NCBI GenBank assembly: GCA_963800205.1
Contig: CAWCZQ010000005.1
Coordinates: 372,001-436,000 of the forward strand
Origin: UBA6224 sp963800205
GTDB taxonomy: Bacteria > Patescibacteriota > Saccharimonadia > Saccharimonadales > UBA4665
Direction of reading: 5' to 3'
DNA length: 64,000 bases
Position numbers and translations under genes: made by a program. The notes beneath the pieces are model-generated. The model saw nothing but the letters and a program-made list of their open reading frames with translations, was not told the origin of the DNA and did not search any database. This document shows, piece after piece, positions 23,954 through 32,702 of this stretch; positions within the stretch are counted from its first letter, which is position 1; every line of letters begins with the position of its first letter.

Positions 23954-26308
23954 TTAGGTTAGCTTTAGCTGTCGCCGAGAAACAAACCGCGTACCCAGCG
24001 CCAAGCTTATGAGCATGAAGCCAGCAACGATACTCAGTAGTGAGTTATCGCCGGTGTTTACTAAGGTTTCTCCGCCAGTGGAGCTAACTGTGGCCGAGCC
24101 AAGAACAAAGCCTCCACCCTGTCCACCTGCAGTCGGCGTCGTCTGAGGAGTGGTAGGAGGTGTGGGAGTTTCTGGCGTGTCGCCACCACGTCCCCCAGTC
24201 GCAGCATTGTTAAATGTGCAGGTTACATTATCGCCAGCAGCCAAGGTTACCGATAGTTTCCTGCTCGATAGTGCCATGGTAGCGCCATCACTACACGTAA
24301 CACCCGCTAGATTCCATCCAGCTAGCTGGGATTCCGTGACTGTGTATTCGCCCTCATCTAAGTTTGCAAAAGTTCTGCTGTTCGACAGTGCCGAAGCATC
24401 GTTATCGTCGAGAGAGAAATTACTTAGACCAGTTCCGGTCGTCGTAAAGGCAAATACCTGTGTACTAGGAGCTGTAGTAACTTGCTTGACGATGGTAAGG
24501 CTAGCCAGTTTCTTATTGGTAACCCAACAATCGATTCGTTGGTGTCGCTCCGAAAGCCGGAGGTTGCTTGCATCTAAGCTGGCGTGATCTCTATCGGATC
24601 GGAAACTCAAACGATCGTGTTCGTCGTGGTCATTGTGTGCCCAAGTACACATTATGTCGCCGACTTGTTTCCATCCTGTCTTTGGCAGTTCTGTAACGCT
24701 GTAGCTGGTGCGTGAATTTAGTGGTACACGGAACCGAGCGGCATCTTCTGTACTAAATGCTTTAGTCTGGTTATAGGCTGTGTGATGGTGACTTGACCGC
24801 AGCGTATCTCGATGTGAGGAGTCGCCGTCTTCATAGTTGGCTTCACCCATTACTCGAGCACTAAATACGGTCTTGTCATTTTTGGGCATCGTTTTCTTGT
24901 GCACAACAATCGTGCCGTATTGTTGTGGTGGCTGATGCTCTTTCTTCTTGTTCACAAAGGTACAGACAACATGCTGGTCCTTGTCTTCATTGTGATTCCT
25001 CGTAAAGGTTCGGTCTTCTTCGTGGTCTTTGTTGCCGAGCTTAATGGATAGGATACCAGTCTTATCGTTAAAGTGAGTCTCGCTATTACCCGTACATGTC
25101 ACATCTTTGAGGTACCAGCCTTCTCTGGCTGTTTCTCGTACGGTGTATTCACCAGACTTCAAATGATCGAAAGTTTTAGAAGGTAATCCTTCCTTTCGGT
25201 CATCACGCAAACCAAAGTCTCGTAGCCCTTCTCCTCCTGCCTTAAAGCGGAATTCGATATTACTATCTGGTTGGGCATCTTTCTTTATCGTTATTGAACC
25301 TTTACCACCTTCGTGATGTTCACAGTTTTTGGCTTCTTTAAAGTGAAGGTTCCAAGAGTGCTGACCGATAAGCTTATAGTTCTCCATTGCTTTTGCTGTG
25401 ATGTGCACCGTTTGAGCATCGCTTACTGGGTATGTATTTGCGGATACCGCTGTGCCCTCTACCATATACTGCACGCCTTCGACGCTCGGTATAGTATAGC
25501 TACCAGCATCTTCGCAAGTTATATCTTTCATTGTTGGAGCTTCAGCTCGGACTATTTCTTCGCAATGCTTGGCGTCCTTGAAATGCAGAGTCCAAGAAGT
25601 TCTACCTTTTAGTTGGTAGTCTTTCTGGGCTACTGCCGTCACCTTTAGGGTGGTAGCAGAAGTAACGTCGTATGTTCCTTCAGAAGTATATTCGCCGTCG
25701 ACGTAGTACATCACCCCTTCGTCGTCAGGGAGGGTGTAGCTGCCAGCTTCATCGCAGGTGATTGGAGTACTCGACGGCCCAGAAGCCCTAACTTCCGTAG
25801 CAGACGACTCACACTCAACTTTAAAGACTTTGTGCTTAGCGCTGCCATGCTCGCCCTCAAACGTCCAATGCAATTTATACTGCCCCTCTGGCAAGGTCAT
25901 ATTGTCTGTATGGCCATAGCCATCCGAAAGAGTTATGTCACCCGATTTTACGGGAGAGTTACCCTCTTTTGGTTTGGTAGCTATCCACCATGAAACTTTT
26001 TCTAAGGTGTCAAAATTAAACGCATCTAAGTAAAACTCACAAACCTTAGGCTCGTCCCTTTGGTCACCATAGTCGACGCCTTTATTATGTATTTTAACGT
26101 CGCCATTATCCCCAGGTACCGGAGAATCATCTTCACACTTGTTTTTTGATTCATCAGGCAGTCTTAAGGACGTGTCTGCGCACTGTTTTTTGTCTTGCGT
26201 ATTTAATTCGTTAGCATACACGGCACCGACAGGGACGAAATTGGTCGCAAACAATGCAACAAAAATCGCCATCATCATGCGCAATGATGCGATGAGTCTT
26301 CTTTTCAT
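23954..26308 (-). CDS. Large modular surface protein with LVNTG sorting signal
   Basis: 784 aa. Signal peptide (MKRRLIASLRMMMAIFVALF, cut after VYANE or nearby). Next come a domain of about 90 residues, two about 80-residue repeats each opening with ITCxDAGSYT and closing with SWxLHFKxAKxCE, then three SpaA/prealbumin-like repeats with EYTVxExxxxGW and CTF.N endings and regular Cys. A Thr/Pro linker, LVNTG, a hydrophobic stretch and RRQLK close the protein. This is a wall-anchored adhesin architecture. GGGAG lies just before the ATG. Confidence 0.85.
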   Translation of the reverse strand: MKRRLIASLRMMMAIFVALFATNFVPVGAVYANELNTQDKKQCADTSLRLPDESKNKCEDDSPVPGDNGDVKIHNKGVDYGDQRDEPKVCEFYLDAFNFDTLEKVSWWIATKPKEGNSPVKSGDITLSDGYGHTDNMTLPEGQYKLHWTFEGEHGSAKHKVFKVECESSATEVRASGPSSTPITCDEAGSYTLPDDEGVMYYVDGEYTSEGTYDVTSATTLKVTAVAQKDYQLKGRTSWTLHFKDAKHCEEIVRAEAPTMKDITCEDAGSYTIPSVEGVQYMVEGTAVSANTYPVSDAQTVHITAKAMENYKLIGQHSWNLHFKEAKNCEHHEGGKGSITIKKDAQPDSNIEFRFKAGGEGLRDFGLRDDRKEGLPSKTFDHLKSGEYTVRETAREGWYLKDVTCTGNSETHFNDKTGILSIKLGNKDHEEDRTFTRNHNEDKDQHVVCTFVNKKKEHQPPQQYGTIVVHKKTMPKNDKTVFSARVMGEANYEDGDSSHRDTLRSSHHHTAYNQTKAFSTEDAARFRVPLNSRTSYSVTELPKTGWKQVGDIMCTWAHNDHDEHDRLSFRSDRDHASLDASNLRLSERHQRIDCWVTNKKLASLTIVKQVTTAPSTQVFAFTTTGTGLSNFSLDDNDASALSNSRTFANLDEGEYTVTESQLAGWNLAGVTCSDGATMALSSRKLSVTLAAGDNVTCTFNNAATGGRGGDTPETPTPPTTPQTTPTAGGQGGGFVLGSATVSSTGGETLVNTGDNSLLSIVAGFMLISLALGTRFVSRRQLKLT

Positions 26309-26497
26309 AAGCTCTCCCTTACTTCTCGTTTGTTACTTAATAGAGTCGAGGAAGAAAATCGAGCACTACCCTATTGCCCTTTTCCTCCACCTTTTTGTTG
26401 TGTGTTAAAACTACTCTCTTTAAATACTGAGTAAAACCTGAATTTTCACAATACCCCCCGATTTTTTCTTACCAGTGGATAAAGCCATAAAAATAAA

Positions 26498-26521
26498 CCC
26501 CCCGGTGCTTATCCGAGGGGC
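26498..26521 (-). terminator. Terminator after the truncated surface gene
   Basis: On the minus strand the stem CCCCTCGG/CCGGGGGG (one U-G pair) is followed by TTTATTTTT. Confidence 0.75.
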
Positions 26522-26543
26522 TCATAATTGAGTATTTTTGGTG

Positions 26544-26873
26544 TTAGCGACTAGAGGAATGCCGGTACGAAAATCGTACACCAACAGCCGTTGTTATGAG
26601 CAATAGGCCAGCTAGCAAACTTAGTACGGCGCTATCGCCGGTATTCACGAGAGTCGAAGTGCCCAATACATGACCCTGTGGATTCTTGCTATTTACGAAA
26701 GTACAGGTAATGCTGGCGCCAGCTTCGACGACGACCGTTAACATGCCGCCTACCAAGCTTGTTTCGACTCCCTCTCCACAAGTAGCATTCTTTAGCGTCC
26801 AGCCGTTGAGGCTTGCTTCTGTTACGGTGTATGTCCACAGCGGGAAACGTAAACAATAAATATCTATGCACTA
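26544..26873 (-). pseudogene. Truncated C-terminal remnant of a second sorted surface protein
   Basis: An open frame with no start codon encodes about the last 98 residues of a paralogue of the 784-aa protein: YTVTEASLNGWTLKNATC, a CTFVNSKN ending, then LVNTG, a hydrophobic stretch and RHSSSR. Homology ends upstream at about 26840, where the sequence turns AT-rich. The signal peptide and most repeats are missing. An ATG at 26756 would give 70 aa without export signal, so a functional product is unlikely. The breakpoint coincides with the edge of the sortase cassette. Confidence 0.75.
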
Positions 26874-26936
26874 GTATTGATTTATTTACTATTTTAGTTT
26901 ATTATTTAATGACAAATTAACTGGGAGCTCTTTATT

Positions 26937-27119
26937 ATGTCTGGAAACTCAACAGGAAATGTCCTAGGCGCAACTACAACAACTGCCGGTATTGCGGTAT
27001 TGCCTTCCACAGGAGGTAACAATTTTATGCACCTCGCTGTATTAGTGGTGATAGCAATCGGTGTTCTTGTCACAATTAGTTTTACCACGAGTCGCCTTTA
27101 CCGTAAGTTATATCGTTAG
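26937..27119 (+). CDS. 60-aa mini-protein with LPSTG sorting signal
   Basis: Short Thr-rich head (MSGNSTGNVLGATTTTAGIA), then VLPSTGGNN, a hydrophobic segment (LAVLVVIAIGVLVTISF) and a basic end (RLYRKLYR). This is a bare cell-wall sorting signal without a signal peptide or mature domain, 30 bases upstream of a sortase on the same strand. AT-rich like the next two genes. It could be a sortase cofactor, a wall cap, or the remnant of a larger substrate. Confidence 0.65.
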   Translation: MSGNSTGNVLGATTTTAGIAVLPSTGGNNFMHLAVLVVIAIGVLVTISFTTSRLYRKLYR

Positions 27120-27149
27120 CATTCATCCTCCGCTGAAAGAAAAATCGCC

Positions 27150-27719
27150 ATGCTTAGCAAGGTTTTATTAGTACTGCCAATATACATACTTGTAATCTCG
27201 TTATTCATTCTTAACAGCTATGGGCATTCCTTAGCTATTAAAGAAAATATAGCGATAGTTCAGAGTGAAACAAATATAGAAAGCATAAGCACATATCGAG
27301 AAGGTATACCTATAAGTATTTATTTTCCGTCCCTTGACTTGAAACTTCCTGTCATTCTTGGTGAATACTATCAAGATAGTAGACAATGGTTACTCACTTC
27401 TGACAAGGCTCAGTTTGCAACGCAAACTCGGCCAGCTAATAATCGTTCGGGCATGACGCTGATATATGGTCATAATAACCGCAAAGTATTTAAGTCAACC
27501 GAAAAGCTAAATACAGGCGCACTCGCAATAGTCTATACAGAAAACCACTACACTTTTACTTATAGGCTTACCTCTAATCAAGTAGTAAAACCAACTGACA
27601 CATCCTTATTTGAATATAAAGGAAGTCCCAGACTAACTGTTCTCACGTGCACAGGTGAATGGTATCAAAATCGGCACTTAATGAACTTCACATTAGTCAC
27701 AGTAAGGAAGACACACTAA
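27150..27719 (+). CDS. Sortase
   Basis: 189 aa. N-terminal membrane anchor (VLLVLPIYILVISLFILNSY), then the sortase barrel with the full catalytic triad: His in LIYGHNNRKVF, Cys in LTVLTCTGEW and Arg in QNRHLMNF. It cuts LPXTG-like signals between Thr and Gly and joins the protein to an amine on the envelope. The only sortase in the window; likely substrates are the 60-aa LPSTG protein beside it and perhaps the LVNTG/LANTG proteins. Overlaps the next gene as TAATG. AT-rich, unlike the flanks. Confidence 0.9.
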   Translation: MLSKVLLVLPIYILVISLFILNSYGHSLAIKENIAIVQSETNIESISTYREGIPISIYFPSLDLKLPVILGEYYQDSRQWLLTSDKAQFATQTRPANNRSGMTLIYGHNNRKVFKSTEKLNTGALAIVYTENHYTFTYRLTSNQVVKPTDTSLFEYKGSPRLTVLTCTGEWYQNRHLMNFTLVTVRKTH

Positions 27720-28969
27720 TGCTTAGCTTGCTTGGCTTCTTGATTATGGTAGTAGGCCTGCTAAACCTTTTTCGCCTGGCAATTTTCATGATTGCTGCGG
27801 ATATATATGATGTAGGAAACCATAGAAAAAACCTAGTTCAAAAGAAAAGAACTTGGCCCAGCTTCAGTATATTAATTCCTGCATATAACGAAGAGGCTTG
27901 TATAGAACGCGCGATAAGGTCTGTCTTGGCTGCAAATTACAGGAAAAAGGAGATTGTTGTAATAGACGATGGTTCAACCGACAGAACGATAGAAGTCGTG
28001 GAAAACCTACAACGAAGGTTTAGCAGATCAAACATAAGATTAATTACACAACCAAATTCAGGTAAGGGTTCCGCATTAAACACAGGGATAAAAGCCAGTT
28101 CGGGGGAGCTAGTGATGGTATTAGATGCGGACGCAACTATTGCCAAAGATTCTCTGAAAAACTCTGTTAAATATTTTGACGACAAAAGAGTGAAAGGTGT
28201 AGCCTCCAGTGTTCGTTTAGATGCGAATGACTCATGGCTGGGCTTAATACAAAGAGTAGAATATCTTCTTTCTTACAGAATGAAGAGGTCTCTGACGCAA
28301 CTCAACATTGAGTACATTATTGGAGGGGTGGGTTCCGTGTACAGACGGAGTACCCTGAGCCAGGTTTCTGGTTACAGGACAAATACAATTACTGAGGACA
28401 TCGACCTATCAATGAAGGTTGTATCAAGAGGTAACAAAGCTTATAGAGTAGTTTTTGCTTCTGATGTACAGACTACTACGCAACCCGTACTTTCGTTCGG
28501 GGAGCTGGTTAAGCAGCGTACGCGTTGGAAACAAGGACGTATGCAGGCATTCTTGCGATATAAAAAGCTTTTCTTAACAAGGCACAAAAGACACGGTAAA
28601 CTTCTAGCGTGGTTTCAGTTGCCTTCCGCTCTACTCGGAGAAGTTTACCTACTTATTGAACCGTTCTTCATAGCTACTATAATTTATGTAGGATTTATAT
28701 ATAGTAACGCTTCTTCGATAGCCCTTGCGTTCATTATTATGAGTTGCTTTTTGATCTTTAATTTCATTGCCACAGAGGACGAAAAATGGAAAGATAAATT
28801 TCAACTTATATTTCTCTCTCCTGTAATCTATTGCCTTCTACCGTTCCTTGCACTTGTCGAGCTGATTTCTCTTTGCCGCACTCTGAAGAACTGGAAACTT
28901 GTGTCGCCTAACACTAAAGAAAAGGGTCATTGGGTTCACGTAGCAAGAAAAACCGTAAGCTATCAGTAG
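27719..28969 (+). CDS. Processive family 2 glycosyltransferase, membrane bound
   Basis: 416 aa. N-terminal membrane helix, GT2 domain at about 40-290 (FSILIPAYNEEACIERAIRS, VVIDDGSTD, VMVLDADATI, TEDIDLSMKV) with the processive-enzyme motif QRTRW, and C-terminal membrane helices. This is the layout of PgaC/hyaluronan-synthase-like enzymes that build a beta-linked polysaccharide while exporting it. The product is unknown. Start at 27719 gives TAATG coupling with the sortase; a longer frame from 27659 would overlap it. AT-rich, presumably acquired together with the sortase. Confidence 0.85.
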   Translation: MLSLLGFLIMVVGLLNLFRLAIFMIAADIYDVGNHRKNLVQKKRTWPSFSILIPAYNEEACIERAIRSVLAANYRKKEIVVIDDGSTDRTIEVVENLQRRFSRSNIRLITQPNSGKGSALNTGIKASSGELVMVLDADATIAKDSLKNSVKYFDDKRVKGVASSVRLDANDSWLGLIQRVEYLLSYRMKRSLTQLNIEYIIGGVGSVYRRSTLSQVSGYRTNTITEDIDLSMKVVSRGNKAYRVVFASDVQTTTQPVLSFGELVKQRTRWKQGRMQAFLRYKKLFLTRHKRHGKLLAWFQLPSALLGEVYLLIEPFFIATIIYVGFIYSNASSIALAFIIMSCFLIFNFIATEDEKWKDKFQLIFLSPVIYCLLPFLALVELISLCRTLKNWKLVSPNTKEKGHWVHVARKTVSYQ

Positions 28970-29035
28970 AATTTCTAGCTACTTTTGCAATCTTGTTATA
29001 CTGGGATAAGCAATAAAACAAGCATGGAGAAATTA

Positions 29036-30877
29036 ATGAAACGACTGGCACAGTTCTTGTGGCACTATAAACAGTTTAGTTTTGCCGCCATCGCGGCAAT
29101 AATCGGTGGCGTGCTGGCCATACTAGGCCTGCACACGGCATCGCACTGGGTGCTTGGTATCGCATCACTCGTCGCGGTCGTACCACTAATAATGGGTATG
29201 TGGGAAGACTTCCGACATGGTGCCTACGGCCTTGATATATTGGCGCTCACCGCCATCATTGCCTCTGTGCTACTGCATCAATATTGGGCTGCAATAATTG
29301 TGGTCCTAATGCTGACCGGTGGCGAATCGCTAGAAGATTACGCCGAGCATCGTGCCCGTTCCGAATTGGATGCTCTGCTTACTCGAGCACCTCAGGTAGC
29401 GCACATTCTTCGGGGAGGTAAGGTCACAGATGTAAAAGCTGTCGATGTAAAAGCTGGCGATAAGCTCATCGTCAAACCAGGCGAAGTCGTGCCGGTAGAT
29501 GCCGTTATTTTGGAGGGCCAGGCTAGCTTCGACGAATCAAGCCTGACCGGCGAGAGCTTGCCACAAGAAAAAAAGGTTGACCAAGAAATACTCAGTGGCT
29601 CTATTAACATCGACGGCGCCATAACCGTACGGGCCTTGCACAGCGCCAAAGACAGTCAGTACGAGCAGATTATTAAGCTAGTGCGTGCCGCCCAAGAGAG
29701 CCAAGCACCCTTTGTGCGACTGGCCGATCGCTACAGTGTACCCTTTACGATTACCGCCTTTGCGATCGCCGGTGCTGTTTGGTACATCAGCGGCGATGCT
29801 ATTCGATTTCTAGAAGTTATCGTCGTGGCCACGCCCTGCCCGCTACTGTTGGCTGCGCCTATCGCCTTTATTAGTGGTATGAGCCGAGCCAGCAAGTACG
29901 GCATTATTATCAAGAACGGCTCCTCGCTCGAAAAACTCGCCGACGTACAGACGATGGCCTTCGACAAAACCGGCACACTAACCATTGGCAAGCCAAAAGT
30001 AGCTGCCGTTACTGCCTATAACGCCTACAAGCAAACCGAGGTCCTCAGCATGGCAGCCAGCCTCGAGCAAAGCTCTAACCACGTTTTAGCCCAGGCAGTT
30101 GTCGCCGCCGCCGACAAGAAAAAACTCAAGTACGGCAAAGCGAAGCACGTGAGCGAAACTTCTGGTCATGGACTGAAAGCGCAGATTAAGGGCAAGGCGG
30201 TACTAGTTGGCCGGCTCGACTTCATGGAAGAGAATGGTGTAAAGCTTCCCGCAACCTTCAAGAAAGCGAGCATCACCCAGACCGCTGCCTACGTTGCAGT
30301 CGACAATAAACTCGCTGGTGTCATTACATTCGAAGATGAACTCCGCCCCGAAACTAAAAAAACTCTCCAGCAAATCACTAAGCTTGGCGTCACCCGCATG
30401 CTCATGCTTACCGGCGACAATAATGCGGTCGCCAAGGTCATTGCCAAAAAAGTCGGTATCACCGAATTCCAGGCCGAGGCTTTGCCGGGCGACAAACTGC
30501 GAGCCATTGAGCACATCGAGGAGCGTCCCATTGCCTTTGTGGGTGATGGTGTGAATGACGCGCCAGTCCTTACTGCAGCCGATGTAGGTATCGCGCTGGG
30601 CGCGCGCGGAAGCACCGCCGCCAGTGAATCTGCCGACGTAGTAGTCATGCCCGACGACTTTACCTATGTAGCACGCGCTATTGCGGTGTCACAACGCACC
30701 CTTAAGATTGCAAAGCAAAGTATCTTAATCGGTATTGGCATAAGCGTGGGGCTGATGGCGATATTCGCGACAGGTAAATTTACGCCGGTACTCGGTGCTA
30801 TCCTGCAGGAAGTCGTTGATGTGGTGGTGATATTCAACGCACTTCGTGCTCACCGCATAAAAGTCCTCGAAGATTAG
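29036..30877 (+). CDS. P1B-type heavy-metal ATPase
   Basis: 613 aa. All P-ATPase landmarks are present: LTGESLPQEK (actuator), VVATPCPLLLAAP (metal-binding helix), AFDKTGTLTIGKP (phosphorylated Asp), SSNHVLAQAV (nucleotide site, in place of SEHPL) and GDGVNDAPVLTAADVGIALG. No N-terminal CXXC or His-rich metal domain. The membrane motif is TPC rather than CPC, so the metal is uncertain (Zn/Cd/Co/Ni-type all possible). Start at 29036 uses GGAG eight bases upstream; TATACT lies at 28997. Confidence 0.88.
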   Translation: MKRLAQFLWHYKQFSFAAIAAIIGGVLAILGLHTASHWVLGIASLVAVVPLIMGMWEDFRHGAYGLDILALTAIIASVLLHQYWAAIIVVLMLTGGESLEDYAEHRARSELDALLTRAPQVAHILRGGKVTDVKAVDVKAGDKLIVKPGEVVPVDAVILEGQASFDESSLTGESLPQEKKVDQEILSGSINIDGAITVRALHSAKDSQYEQIIKLVRAAQESQAPFVRLADRYSVPFTITAFAIAGAVWYISGDAIRFLEVIVVATPCPLLLAAPIAFISGMSRASKYGIIIKNGSSLEKLADVQTMAFDKTGTLTIGKPKVAAVTAYNAYKQTEVLSMAASLEQSSNHVLAQAVVAAADKKKLKYGKAKHVSETSGHGLKAQIKGKAVLVGRLDFMEENGVKLPATFKKASITQTAAYVAVDNKLAGVITFEDELRPETKKTLQQITKLGVTRMLMLTGDNNAVAKVIAKKVGITEFQAEALPGDKLRAIEHIEERPIAFVGDGVNDAPVLTAADVGIALGARGSTAASESADVVVMPDDFTYVARAIAVSQRTLKIAKQSILIGIGISVGLMAIFATGKFTPVLGAILQEVVDVVVIFNALRAHRIKVLED

Positions 30878-31502
30878 CTACGTCGCCAATACTAACAAAC
30901 CTGCCACGAATATTGGCACTACCAAGTTATCAAATCCTTTGCCGGCTATATTCTCCAGTATCGTAGCGCCGCCTGCTATCACTGCCATCCATAATCCTAG
31001 GTTTGTGTGTTGGGTTAGGTTAAACCACGAGAGAATCGCCAACGATACAACCAAAAATGTCAGCGTCCCATAGCGAGATTTTTTGAGGCCGAAAATAAAG
31101 TAACTATTCTTGTGGCCAAATCGACTGCCGATAATCGCCGCCAAGCCATCGGCCAAGCTCATATGCAGCAGTGCTGCCGCGTATATGGCCGGCTGATGCG
31201 TAATGAGCGCCACCGCGCCGACTGCAACACCAAAGAATAACTCGCCATAGGTTGGACGCTGGACGGTATGAATAGCCTGGAATAATTGCAGCCGCTTGCT
31301 GGTCGCGACCGTGACCACAAATGCAATGCTCATAAATATAATTTGCTGCCATGCTCAGAAACAGCGGCCAGAATGCCACAAAAGAACCGACGGTGATATG
31401 GATAAATTTGCGGCTAGCCTCTCCGTGAGACTTACCACGCCACCACCACTCGTTGATCAATAACAAAAGAAGTACAACCAACGCGGTCAGGATGATCTGC
31501 AT
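30878..31502 (-). pseudogene. Dolichol/phytol kinase-like CTP-dependent lipid kinase, frameshifted
   Basis: Two frames together give a complete family member of about 207 aa. The N half (MQIILTALVVLLLLLINEWW, RKFIHITVGSFVAFWPLFLS) must pass at about 31352 to a second frame (WQQIIFMSIAFVVTVATS, LADGLAAIIGSRFG, GTLTFLVVSLA). One extra base at 31352 causes the shift. The membrane helices and the LADGLAAIIG motif match the CTP-dependent lipid kinase/CDP-diglyceride synthase group. Both halves are otherwise free of stops, so the lesion is recent, an assembly error, or recoded. Its stop touches the ATPase stop. Confidence 0.75.
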
Positions 31503-31593
31503 GAGCGTATTGTACAGGAATTGCTACAGTAAAATTCTATACTGCCGCTATAAAAGCATCTCTCTACACTACTAACGTAATCTAGGAGATTCC

Positions 31594-31695
31594 ATGAGCA
31601 ACGACGAAAGTTTATTTACCTCCCTCGACAAAAAAGCAGCCGAACTGCAAACAAAGCAAAAAGAGAAGAAAAAGGAAAAGAAGAAGTCCCAGTAA
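31594..31695 (+). CDS. 33-aa Lys-rich small protein
   Basis: MSNDESLFTSLDKKAAELQT then a Lys/Glu tail ending KKKSQ. Supported by TAGGAG seven bases before the ATG and by a clean separate position before the DUF4383 gene. The basic tail could bind nucleic acid. No family recognised. Confidence 0.5.
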   Translation: MSNDESLFTSLDKKAAELQTKQKEKKKEKKKSQ

Positions 31696-31769
31696 GGCGG
31701 CATAGGACCGTACATGACAGCCCTGGTATATATCAACCTTTGCAATAACAGTACGACAGGAGCGTCCCG

Positions 31770-32174
31770 ATGTTGACACGATTAACCATGTGGATAGGAT
31801 TTTTATTAATACTCATGGGCTTGCTTGGCTTTGTGCCGTCTGTGACACTCCCGGATAATAGTGGTACCCCGCTGCTGTTAGGGATATTTATTGTCGGGCT
31901 GTCGCACAACGTTATCCACCTCGTTTCGGGAGTGTTTGCACTGGCGGCCAGCACGAGCAAGCTATTTGCCCGCTCGTATTTTCAGATATTTGGAATGTTC
32001 TATGTACTTCTTACCGTTATCGGCTTTGTGCAGGGCGACACGGTGCTAGGAATATTTTCGGTAAACAACGCCGATAACTTTCTGCATTTAGCAATCGCCA
32101 CGATATATCTGTCCTTAGGGTTCGGCTATGCCCCTAGTCCCGAAAAAACCGGACCCCTTAGTATGAGCCATTAG
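31770..32174 (+). CDS. DUF4383 membrane protein
   Basis: 134 aa, four membrane segments (IGFLLILMGLLGFV, LLLGIFIVGLSHNVIHLVSGVFALAAS, YFQIFGMFYVLLTVIGFV, and LHLAIATIYLSLGFGY). The HNVIHLVSG and NFLHLAIA stretches on successive helices are the DUF4383 hallmark. Function unknown. GGAG lies upstream of the ATG. Confidence 0.82.
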   Translation: MLTRLTMWIGFLLILMGLLGFVPSVTLPDNSGTPLLLGIFIVGLSHNVIHLVSGVFALAASTSKLFARSYFQIFGMFYVLLTVIGFVQGDTVLGIFSVNNADNFLHLAIATIYLSLGFGYAPSPEKTGPLSMSH

Positions 32175-32207
32175 GCTCTGGGTGGTGAGGTGTATTAATG
32201 ACTACTT

Positions 32208-32284
32208 TGGTCGGGGTGAGAGGACTTGAACCTCCGACCTCAGCGTCCCGAACGCTGCGCGCTAGCCGACTGCGCCACACCCCG
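32208..32284 (-). tRNA. tRNA-Pro (anticodon CGG)
   Basis: Minus strand: acceptor CGGGGTG/CACCCCG, D stem GCGC/GCGC, anticodon stem CAGCG/CGCTG with loop TTCGGGA, T loop TTCAAGT, encoded CCA. Reads CCG. Confidence 0.95.
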
Positions 32285-32485
32285 AAATTTACAATTGTAC
32301 AATATCGAAGTTCAGGGGCGACTGCAATACTATAGATACATACGCTTGCAGTGAGATCATGAGAAAATAAGAAAACTACCTAGTTATCAATAGTCGACCT
32401 GAAATGTGCGAAAAAAATATTGCGAAACTTCTTGATGCTTGTGCTAATATATTTTTAGTACCAAAAAACAAAAAGGTTCAAAAAA

Positions 32486-32692
32486 ATGGTTGAATTACAC
32501 AGTATTAGCCGCTTGATGCAACAAGAAGTTACGCGCCAGGAATTTCTACAGTGCGTCGGTGTTGCACTATTAAGTTTCGTGGGCATCACACATCTCGTAC
32601 AAAGTCTGCAGCATGGCATCAATCGCCCTACTTCCCAATCAGCCCGTCCCCAAACAGGGTACGGCTACGGCACCAGCGCATACGGTAAGTAA
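32486..32692 (+). CDS. Small protein with Tat-like/anchor N-terminal segment
   Basis: 68 aa. VTRQEFLQCVGVALLSFVGI resembles a twin-arginine-type signal in which the second Arg is Gln, followed by a Gly/Tyr-rich tail (TGYGYGTSAYGK). An AAAAGG site lies about ten bases upstream. It ends ten bases before the sensor kinase start. TatA and TatC are encoded at 40.9-42 kb, but export by Tat is speculative with the RQ pair. Confidence 0.55.
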   Translation: MVELHSISRLMQQEVTRQEFLQCVGVALLSFVGITHLVQSLQHGINRPTSQSARPQTGYGYGTSAYGK

Positions 32693-32702
32693 GGATAATA
32701 TA

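Noticed and set aside
26906..27088. Minus-strand frame opposite the LPSTG mini-protein
   Set aside because: The plus-strand frame has a clear sorting signal and fits the sortase operon; the minus frame has no ribosome site and no sensible composition.
31104..31333. Two separate genes for the lipid kinase halves
   Set aside because: Each half alone lacks essential membrane helices, and removal of one base joins them exactly into one family member.
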